Below are positions 7,221 through 10,561 of a stretch of 10,561 nucleotides of DNA, piece after piece (the stretch's first letter is position 1; every line of letters starts with the position of its first letter). Below the pieces are notes generated by a model that made no database searches, was not told where the DNA came from, and saw nothing but the letters and a program-made list of their open reading frames with translations. The position numbers were made by a program, and so were the translations under genes. Source of the stretch: an uncultured Actinomycetes bacterium (GTDB lineage Bacteria > Actinomycetota > Acidimicrobiia > Acidimicrobiales > RAAP-2); contig CAIKFN010000019.1 of NCBI GenBank assembly GCA_903826715.1, positions 1-10,561 on the forward strand, read 5' to 3'.

Positions 7221-8879
7221 TTATTCGTCCCCGTGGACAACGTGTCCGTTAGAGATAGTCAGATCAACAGTTGTATGTCCTATCGCAACTGACGGCACTG
7301 AGAAGATGTCCTGGCTGAGTACGGCAATGTCTGCACGCATTGATGGACCTAGAGATCCGAGAATGTTTTCGTCACCATTCACGTACGCCACCCCTTTGGT
7401 AAAGGCGTTAAGTGCGTTCTCCACTGAGAGTGCCTGATCTGGGCGGAACGGAATTGTTGTTTCGTGTGTTCCTTCACGGCCAAGCTTTGTTGAAAGCATT
7501 CTGTTCACCGCGACGTGAATTTCTTGTAGTGGGTCGGGGCTTGAAACAGGCCAGTCAGATCCAAAGGACACGCGAGTGTTGCTGTCGAGGAGTGTCTGAA
7601 TTGAATACTGCCAGTTCTTGCGCTCATCTCCAATGAAGGGGAGCGTCAATTCTTCCATCTGTGGGTCATTGCAAGCCCAGAGCGGCTGGAAGTTGGCAAT
7701 TGCTCCAATTTTGTTGAAGCGCTCAATGTCGTTAGGGGCAACGAACTGAAGGTGAGCAATGTGGTGTCGATTTTTCCCCCAGCGAGATGACCCGAGACCT
7801 TCAATGGCATCGAGTGCAGTTGCAACTGCGCGGTCGCCAATTGCGTGAAAGTGCACCTGGAAGCCGTCATTGTCAAGAATGCTCACTGCATCATTGAGCT
7901 GATCTGGTTCAATGAAGAGGTCTCCCTTGTGTGTGCCATTGTGTCCGGGTTCACCCAGGTAAGCAGACGTCATAGCTGCAGTAAATGTTTCACACACGCC
8001 GTCGACCATCATCTTGATACTTGTGGCACGGAAGTTGCCATTGCCCGCAGTTTCTCGACGAGACTGGAAGTAATCGAGTTGTTCGATTCCTTTGGAGCGG
8101 TCCCACCACAGTGCACCGCGAACTCGCCCAGTCAGCCAGCCTTCACGCTCGGCTTGTACGTAGGCGTTGTAGGTGTCAGAGATTCCAAGTTCGCCTGCAG
8201 AACCAATGCAGGCGTCTTGCCAGTGGGTGATGCCGTGACTGTGCAGTTTCTTAAGTGCAGCGCGAAGGCCGTCTGCGAGCTCTTGCGAAGATGCTGCAGG
8301 CATAATGTCAGCTACGAGGCTCATAGCGCTGTCGTGAAGAGCTCCAGTTGGATTACCAACAGCATCTCTTTCGATGCGACCAGCAAAGGGATCAAGCGTG
8401 TCTTTTGTTACACGTGCTCTCTCGAGTGCCAATGTGTTGACCCAGGCTGAGTGATGATCTTTGTTTGGAAAGAAAGCTGGTCGCCCACCAGTTACTGAGT
8501 CGAGGTCTTCAGCTGTTGGCACGCCACCGGGGAAGCATTCCATTGCCCATCCACCACCAAGCACCCATTCATCAGGTCCGAGTGTTTTGGCGTAACTTGC
8601 AATTTGATCAAGACAACCTTGGCGAGTTCGAACTCCTAGAAGGTTGCAGCGAAGACTTTCAAGCCCACCAGAGATTGCGTGGATGTGTGAGTCTCCGAAG
8701 GCGGGGATAGCGAGACGACCCTTTAAGTCAATGACACGAGTCATTGGACCAATGAATTCGGAAATTTCTTCATTGGTTCCGGTGCGGACAACGTTGCCGT
8801 CTTCTACGGCAACAGCTTCACTGAAACCCTGCGGCGTGCGTACTTTTCCACCGCGAAGCACAAGAGAAACCGTTGTCAT
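7221..8879 (-). CDS. Metal-dependent amidohydrolase, Amidohydro_3 (YtcJ-like) family
   Basis: Predicted cytoplasmic metal hydrolase acting on an amide, formamide or other C-N bond; the substrate is unknown. No signal peptide is visible. A small beta-sandwich (residues 1-55 plus the C-terminal strands near RADIAVL) flanks a TIM-barrel. Metal-site motifs are in order: HIH at H65/H67 (GDSHIHAISGG), a candidate bridging lysine K289 in SIKMMVDGVCETFTAAM, H345 in HFHAIGDRA, H376 in HIAHLQFV, and D442 in FGSDWPVSSPDP. The 552-aa length fits the family, which includes YtcJ and the N-substituted formamide deformylase NfdA. The ATG has a good Shine-Dalgarno, GGGGGTGA, at plus-strand 8881-8888. It is the first gene of a two-gene operon with the permease, so the pair probably imports and cleaves a nitrogenous organic compound. 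That pairing is inference from context. Confidence 0.92.
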   Translation of the reverse strand: MTTVSLVLRGGKVRTPQGFSEAVAVEDGNVVRTGTNEEISEFIGPMTRVIDLKGRLAIPAFGDSHIHAISGGLESLRCNLLGVRTRQGCLDQIASYAKTLGPDEWVLGGGWAMECFPGGVPTAEDLDSVTGGRPAFFPNKDHHSAWVNTLALERARVTKDTLDPFAGRIERDAVGNPTGALHDSAMSLVADIMPAASSQELADGLRAALKKLHSHGITHWQDACIGSAGELGISDTYNAYVQAEREGWLTGRVRGALWWDRSKGIEQLDYFQSRRETAGNGNFRATSIKMMVDGVCETFTAAMTSAYLGEPGHNGTHKGDLFIEPDQLNDAVSILDNDGFQVHFHAIGDRAVATALDAIEGLGSSRWGKNRHHIAHLQFVAPNDIERFNKIGAIANFQPLWACNDPQMEELTLPFIGDERKNWQYSIQTLLDSNTRVSFGSDWPVSSPDPLQEIHVAVNRMLSTKLGREGTHETTIPFRPDQALSVENALNAFTKGVAYVNGDENILGSLGPSMRADIAVLSQDIFSVPSVAIGHTTVDLTISNGHVVHGDE

Positions 8880-8904
8880 TTCACCCCCGTTAATTCCTTT
8901 TAGA

Positions 8905-8910
8905 AATGTA
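8905..8910 (-). promoter_or_regulatory. Possible -10 element for the amidohydrolase-permease operon
   Basis: On the minus strand TACATT fits TANNNT and would start transcription about 17-20 nt before the amidohydrolase ATG, leaving room for its ribosome-binding site. No good -35 hexamer was found at 16-18 nt. The call is weak, but the operon needs a promoter within this 77-nt divergent gap or upstream of it. Confidence 0.25.
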
Positions 8911-8911
8911 G

Positions 8912-8935
8912 TCCAATTCGTGAATAATCGTTGGA
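8912..8935. promoter_or_regulatory. Possible operator-like dyad in the divergent promoter region
   Basis: TCCAA at 8912-8916 and TTGGA at 8931-8935 form an inverted repeat with a 14-nt spacer. It is central to the gap between the divergent amidohydrolase and thioesterase genes, just upstream of both predicted start regions. A 5-nt arm can arise by chance and no regulator gene is nearby. Confidence 0.2.
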
Positions 8936-8944
8936 TTTGGTGGT

Positions 8945-8950
8945 TAATTT
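8945..8950 (+). promoter_or_regulatory. -10 element placed for a leaderless thioesterase mRNA
   Basis: TAATTT fits TANNNT and ends 6 nt before GTG at 8957, so transcription would start at or within a base of the start codon. There is no Shine-Dalgarno upstream of this GTG. No clear -35 was found, which is common for leaderless actinobacterial promoters. Confidence 0.45.
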
Positions 8951-8956
8951 AGATAC

Positions 8957-9664
8957 GTGATTGAGTTCGTCCCACCTCCAGAGCAAGGACGCAGATTTAC
9001 TCAGAAAACTCGAGTTCGACTCGGAGACACTGGTGGTAACGGCCTCATGCGACCAGACGCCGTAGCTCGAATCTTGCAGAACGTTGCGACTGATGACTGG
9101 GATGAACTCAACATTGACCGCGACCTTCAGTGGTTAGTTCGTCGCACAAGTTTCCGCGTCGTAGAGGGCGCACAGCTTCCTAGGTATGGTGAATACATTT
9201 CAGCAACTACATGGGGATCAGGCCATGGCGCTGCGTGGGGAGAACGTCGAACAAACATCTACGTGGGCGACGCCCTTTCAATTGAAGCGGCGTCACTCTG
9301 GGTGCCAGTAAGCCTTGAAGGCATGCCCCAACGCATACGCCCCGGGTTCATCAACTCCTACGGTGAAGCGTCGAGCCTTCGAAAAGTTTCTGGTCGTATT
9401 GCTGTGCCTGAAATTCCAAGTGACGCCAAGCGAACTCCTTGGTTTATTCGAAGGTCTGACATGGACATTGTCGACCACGTAAACAACGCAGCCTCCTGGC
9501 AAGCCGTTAGTGAAGTAGCAACGTCACCAGTAGTGAGTGCGTCACTTATTCACCACGGGCCAGTTGAGAAGTTTGACGATGTAACGCTGGTGTCAGCACC
9601 GGGGCTGATGTGCTTAGAAGTTAATGGTGCGGTTCAGGTCAGCTGTGAGTTTCAACAGCTGTAG
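8957..9664 (+). CDS. Acyl-ACP thioesterase-like double-hotdog protein
   Basis: Probably hydrolyses an acyl thioester (acyl-ACP or acyl-CoA), releasing a free acid in the cytoplasm. The 235 residues fit two hotdog domains. The first, about 12-130, has RVRLGDTGGNGLMRPDAVARI, split around residues 19-39, then LVRRTSFRVV, TTWGSGHGAAWGERR and ASLWVPVS. The second, about 150-232, has RRSDMDIVDHVNNAASW. This last motif aligns with DLDVNQHVNN of plant FatA/FatB: D168, D170, H174 and N176-N177 are kept, but the plant catalytic Asn position is V172. The start is GTG at 8957 with no Shine-Dalgarno and a -10-like hexamer 6 nt upstream, so a leaderless message is likely. The 3' end overlaps the convergent transporter gene by 26 bp. 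The fold assignment is firm; the exact acyl substrate is unknown. Confidence 0.8.
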   Translation: MIEFVPPPEQGRRFTQKTRVRLGDTGGNGLMRPDAVARILQNVATDDWDELNIDRDLQWLVRRTSFRVVEGAQLPRYGEYISATTWGSGHGAAWGERRTNIYVGDALSIEAASLWVPVSLEGMPQRIRPGFINSYGEASSLRKVSGRIAVPEIPSDAKRTPWFIRRSDMDIVDHVNNAASWQAVSEVATSPVVSASLIHHGPVEKFDDVTLVSAPGLMCLEVNGAVQVSCEFQQL

Positions 9665-10517
9665 CTGACTTTGAAGACGTTGCGTAAATTGAACCCATGA
9701 GCACGAGAGGGAATCCAACCAGGATTCCTGCTGTGAGTGGCTCATTTAAGAACACCACACCAAGCACCACGGCAACCGCAGTGTTGATGTAGGTAATCAC
9801 GGTGCTTCTCGTTGCACCGATCTCTGCAATGAGAGCACCGAAGACAACAAACGCAAGTGCGGTGCAGACAATCGAAAGTGTTCCAACGCACGCCCATGTT
9901 TCGCCACTGATGTGACTTGGCCAGTGGGTGAGTGTCCAGGGTGTCCAGCAAATAGCAACGAATGCTGATGATCCTGCAATAACTATTGACCCTGGAACAC
10001 CGTTGAGTTTTGTTGCGAGAATGATTGGTCCAACGGTGTAGCCCACACAGACAATAAGTAGTAGCGCCACCCATCCAAATGATCCGCCGTGCACGTCAAT
10101 GCCTACGAGGAACGCCACGCCAATAATTCCAATGGCGAGACCAAACATGCGGCGTTGTGAAATCTTTTCGTGTTCTGTGCGTCGGATGAGCTGGCCGAGA
10201 ACCGAGAAGAGTGGCACGCAGCAGATGAGAAGACTGGTGATTGAGCTCGTTAAGTGCTTTTCAGAAGTCCCCATTAAGTACCAAGGGATTCCAAACTCGA
10301 TTACTGCAAAAATCAAAATCCATTTGATGTTCGCAATCATGATTGGAAACTGCTTTTTATATGCCACCAAAGTCAACATGATGATGGCTGCGGGCACAGT
10401 TCTGCCAAAGACAAGAACGCCAGGGTCCAGTTCGCGAACTGCGATTCTGATGAGCAAATAGGGGATTCCCCAGATAAAAGCCATTGCGGCAAATAGTGCT
10501 AAACCCCTTTTAGTCAT
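9639..10517 (-). CDS. EamA-family (DMT superfamily) membrane transporter
   Basis: Predicted inner-membrane permease or exporter of small metabolites. The 292-aa length and about 10 hydrophobic segments match the two-repeat EamA architecture. Repeat 1 begins MTKRGLALFAAMAFIWGIPY and continues with LLIRIAVRELDPGVLVFGRT; it ends near residue 140. Repeat 2, about 148-280, ends with the typical ATRSTVITYINTAVAVVLG and FLNEPLTAGILVG. The ATG at 10517 lacks a Shine-Dalgarno but has TAGTAT exactly 6 nt upstream, so the mRNA is probably leaderless. The last 26 bp overlap the convergent thioesterase-like gene. DMT proteins carry amino acids, nucleosides or drugs, and nothing here points to one substrate. 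Confidence 0.9.
   Translation of the reverse strand: MTKRGLALFAAMAFIWGIPYLLIRIAVRELDPGVLVFGRTVPAAIIMLTLVAYKKQFPIMIANIKWILIFAVIEFGIPWYLMGTSEKHLTSSITSLLICCVPLFSVLGQLIRRTEHEKISQRRMFGLAIGIIGVAFLVGIDVHGGSFGWVALLLIVCVGYTVGPIILATKLNGVPGSIVIAGSSAFVAICWTPWTLTHWPSHISGETWACVGTLSIVCTALAFVVFGALIAEIGATRSTVITYINTAVAVVLGVVFLNEPLTAGILVGFPLVLMGSIYATSSKSATAVETHS
9640..9661. repeat. Inverted repeat in the overlap of two convergent genes
   Basis: CAGCTGT at 9640-9646 pairs with ACAGCTG at 9655-9661 around an 8-nt loop. It sits inside the 26-bp segment coding for the C-termini of both the thioesterase-like protein and the EamA transporter. No T-run follows on either strand, so a classical intrinsic terminator is not supported. 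A shorter alternative pairing, TCAGCT at 9639-9644 with AGCTGA at 9663-9668, overlaps it. Confidence 0.5.
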
Positions 10518-10523
10518 TGAAAG

Positions 10524-10529
10524 ATACTA
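10524..10529 (-). promoter_or_regulatory. -10 element of the EamA transporter gene, leaderless arrangement
   Basis: On the minus strand the hexamer is TAGTAT, a good TANNNT match, followed by CTTTCA and then the ATG at 10517. A transcript starting 6-7 nt after the hexamer would begin at the start codon. There is no purine-rich ribosome-binding site. No convincing -35 is visible. Confidence 0.55.
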
Positions 10530-10561
10530 GCGCGAATGAATAAAACTTGCATTTATAGTCA

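Noticed and set aside
7845..8450. 201-codon plus-strand open frame opposite the amidohydrolase gene
   Set aside because: Cys- and Ser-rich sequence without family features. The opposite strand carries all the metal-site motifs of the amidohydrolase.
5737..10517. Genomic island or mobile element hypothesis for the region after pheT
   Set aside because: No integrase, transposase, tRNA, flanking repeats or obvious shift in base composition; the genes look like ordinary metabolic and transport genes.
10536..10561. ATG at 10536 on the plus strand, open to the window edge
   Set aside because: Only eight codons are visible, with no ribosome-binding site and no correctly spaced -10. It cannot be told from chance.

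Overview
The window looks like chromosome from an actinobacterium, with about half G+C judged by eye. The best guess is an aquatic Acidimicrobiia-type lineage. This rests on gene order (infC-rpmI-rplT, then a SpoU-family methyltransferase, then pheS-pheT), on the character of the IF3, L35 and L20 proteins, and on two genes that appear to lack a 5' leader. The class assignment is inference; a marker-gene tree would settle it.

Positions 1-5727 hold a plus-strand translation operon: leader hairpin, infC, rpmI, rplT, a TrmH/SpoU RNA 2'-O-methyltransferase, pheS, pheT, and a very strong terminator. The genes are packed: 0 nt between infC and rpmI, 26 nt before rplT, about 5 nt before the methyltransferase, a 1-nt overlap into pheS and a 4-nt overlap into pheT. 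This points to co-transcription and translational coupling. The products serve translation initiation (IF3), large-subunit assembly (L35, L20), RNA modification and charging of tRNA-Phe (PheS2PheT2). The most instructive detail is that infC appears to begin at an AUC codon, the kind of weak start that lets IF3 control its own synthesis.

Positions 5737-8879 hold a minus-strand pair: an Amidohydro_3 (YtcJ-like) metal-dependent amidohydrolase followed 32 nt later by an APC-superfamily amino-acid/amine permease. They probably form an uptake-and-hydrolysis operon for a nitrogen-containing organic compound. The permease converges on pheT, and the hairpin between them can terminate transcription in both directions.

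Positions 8880-8956 are a short divergent promoter region. The plus-strand gene at 8957-9664 is a double-hotdog acyl-ACP thioesterase-like protein. It converges with, and overlaps by 26 bp, a minus-strand EamA/DMT-family transporter (9639-10517). Both genes lack a recognisable Shine-Dalgarno sequence and have a TANNNT hexamer exactly 6 nt before the start codon, which suggests leaderless mRNAs.

No stretch longer than 300 bases lacks a gene. I saw no rRNA, tRNA, CRISPR array, insertion sequence, phage gene or integration site, and no convincing new multi-gene system. The points of interest are regulatory and architectural.
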